Below, piece by piece: positions 63,012-64,000 of a DNA stretch of 64,000 bases. The notes below the pieces were generated by a model. It was not told the origin of the DNA. It did no database searches and worked only from the letters and a program-made list of their open reading frames with translations. The stretch is taken from the NCBI RefSeq assembly GCF_039542225.1, contig NZ_BAABHS010000001.1, positions 62,001-126,000 on the forward strand. The letters are read 5' to 3'. Source of the DNA: Yinghuangia aomiensis (GTDB lineage Bacteria > Actinomycetota > Actinomycetes > Streptomycetales > Streptomycetaceae). Positions within the stretch are counted from its first letter, which is position 1. Each line of letters begins with the position of its first letter. Position numbers and translations under genes: made by a program.

Positions 63012-63857
63012 ATGAGGACTTCGTCACCACCCGCGGCCGTGCTGCGGCAACTTCTCGCCCTTCGGCGGCGGCTTGCCGCGGATGCGGTGCGCGACGCCGA
63101 GCACGAGGCGGCGGTCACCGGGCTCACCGCGCTGGAGTTCGCCGACGCGGGCCTCGTGCCGTTCGATCCGAAGCTGCACATCCTCGTGGCGCGCGGCTTC
63201 GACGGCCGTCGGATACCGGGGGTGCGGTACGAACGGACCCGGCGGCCGCCCGCGCCCCTGCCGCTCCGGCTCCCGCCGACCGCGCCCTACGCCCGGGCGG
63301 TCGTCGACGCCTGCCGACGGCTCCCGCGCGAGCAGGACGCCCGCTCGGTGGTCCTCGGCAGCGTCCGGACGCGGCTGTGCGACCCGGCCGCGATCGCCGC
63401 CGAATGCGAGCGCCTGCCCGCCCGGGAGCGGACCCGGCTGGCGCCGCTTCTCGCCGAAGCCCGGGTGGGCCTGCGCTCGGTGCCCGAGGCCGATCTGCGG
63501 CGCGCGGTCACCCGGTCGGAACTCCCCGAACCGTTGTGGAACCCGCACGTGTCCGCCCGCGACGGCGCCTTCCTGGGCCGCCCGGACGCACTGTGGCCCG
63601 ACGAGGGGGTGGCCGCCGAAGTCGACTCGGTGGCGTACCACGGCTCGCCCCGGGACCAAGCGCGGACCGCGGCCCGCCGGGCCCGCCTGGAAGCTGCCGG
63701 GCTGCTCGTCCTGCCGGTCCTGCCGCGCGAGATCCGCGACGAACCGCGGCGAGTCGTCGCCCTGCTGCGCGGCACCCTGCGCCGGGCCCGCGCGGAAACC
63801 GCCGCGGGCGGGCGCACCGCCCATCGCGCACTGGTGGTGCAGCATGCGATGTGGTGA
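63012..63857 (+). CDS. DUF559-like endonuclease-fold protein
   Basis: This 281-residue protein has an N-terminal helical/AbiEi-like region (TGLTALEFADAGLVP, then SVVLGSVRTRL). The C-terminal region resembles DUF559/Vsr-type PD-(D/E)xK nucleases: GRPDALWPDEGVAAEVDSVAYH, followed by a helix and LLVLPVLPREI. The Asp and Glu/Asp of that motif are kept. It is probably leaderless (TACCCT six bases upstream). Proteins of this type are abundant in actinomycetes and their substrate is unknown. Confidence 0.75.
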   Translation: MRTSSPPAAVLRQLLALRRRLAADAVRDAEHEAAVTGLTALEFADAGLVPFDPKLHILVARGFDGRRIPGVRYERTRRPPAPLPLRLPPTAPYARAVVDACRRLPREQDARSVVLGSVRTRLCDPAAIAAECERLPARERTRLAPLLAEARVGLRSVPEADLRRAVTRSELPEPLWNPHVSARDGAFLGRPDALWPDEGVAAEVDSVAYHGSPRDQARTAARRARLEAAGLLVLPVLPREIRDEPRRVVALLRGTLRRARAETAAGGRTAHRALVVQHAMW

Positions 63858-63966
63858 CCCGCCGGTCCGCGGCCCGGCACGCGGCCCGGCACGTGGCCCG
63901 GCCCGGAGCGGAGCGGGCCGACGGTACGCCGGCGGCCGGGATACCGGTGGCCGGGCCTGCGCCGGG

Positions 63967-64000
63967 TCAGCCCTCCAGGAGCCGGGCCCGCAGCGCGTCG
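63967..64000 (-). CDS. possible 3' end of a minus-strand gene
   Basis: On the minus strand the last bases read DALRARLLEG followed by TGA. That fits the C-terminus of a gene entering from beyond the window. Only ten codons are visible, so this is a weak call. Confidence 0.35.
   Translation of the reverse strand, partial: DALRARLLEG

Overview
The window is about 73% or more GC, almost every codon ends in G or C, and GTG starts are common. This is the signature of a large-genome actinomycete. The order ABC pair – filP – scy – mce – thiolase – meaB – MarR – DUF3817 – YbbN-like – DUF6230/DUF6114 – glgB/mak/treS/glgE – glgP follows what I recall of the Streptomyces coelicolor SCO5390s to SCO5440s. 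The host is therefore most likely in Streptomycetales. Extra genes are interleaved, so a relative such as Embleya, Yinghuangia or Kitasatospora is possible, but the sequence alone does not settle this. No rRNA, tRNA, CRISPR array, transposase or phage gene was seen.

Layout. 1-1.4 kb: end of a tandem-domain 3-hydroxyacyl-CoA dehydrogenase. 1.5-9.4 kb: a five-gene minus-strand operon with an unusual Hsp70 machine (giant TPR protein, J-like protein with HRD instead of HPD, GrpE, Hsp70 with four zinc ribbons, zinc-ribbon/TPR protein). 9.6-15.1 kb: a leaderless small zinc-site protein, then a conservon (sensor kinase, roadblock/LC7, DUF742, small GTPase) ending in a styrene-monooxygenase-like flavoenzyme. 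15.3-17.3 kb: an ABC exporter pair. 17.6-23.3 kb: the polar-growth coiled-coil proteins FilP and Scy. 24.4-28.9 kb: ethylmalonyl-CoA/methylmalonyl-CoA genes (ccr, mce, thiolase, meaB). 29-32.8 kb: two MarR regulators, DUF2127, two DUF3817 membrane proteins and a TetR regulator. 33.2-37.4 kb: YbbN-like thioredoxin, DUF6230 and DUF6114. 37.6-48.3 kb: the GlgE alpha-glucan pathway (glgB, maltokinase, treS, glgE in one operon; glgP divergent). 48.4-51.1 kb: a WXG100-like/DUF1023 hydrolase cassette. 51.4-57.3 kb: an M28 aminopeptidase, a 50-residue membrane protein, and a Ser/Thr kinase fused to a solute-binding domain. 57.6-60.8 kb: mycosin and two type VII-secretion-like proteins. 60.9-64 kb: an HTH regulator, an SDR and a DUF559-like protein.

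How the parts work together. Thiolase, the dehydrogenase, CCR, epimerase and MeaB convert acetyl-CoA and crotonyl-CoA to ethylmalonyl- and methylmalonyl-CoA, which feed central metabolism and polyketide extender units. Closely related 12-bp palindromes lie in front of ccr, mce and the second marR, which suggests one regulator. TreS, maltokinase, GlgE, GlgB and GlgP form the trehalose-to-alpha-glucan route, with TCTTGCAG-type repeats in the divergent promoter region. FilP and Scy organise the hyphal tip. Several genes have a TANNNT box 6 or 7 bases before the start codon and appear to be transcribed without leaders.
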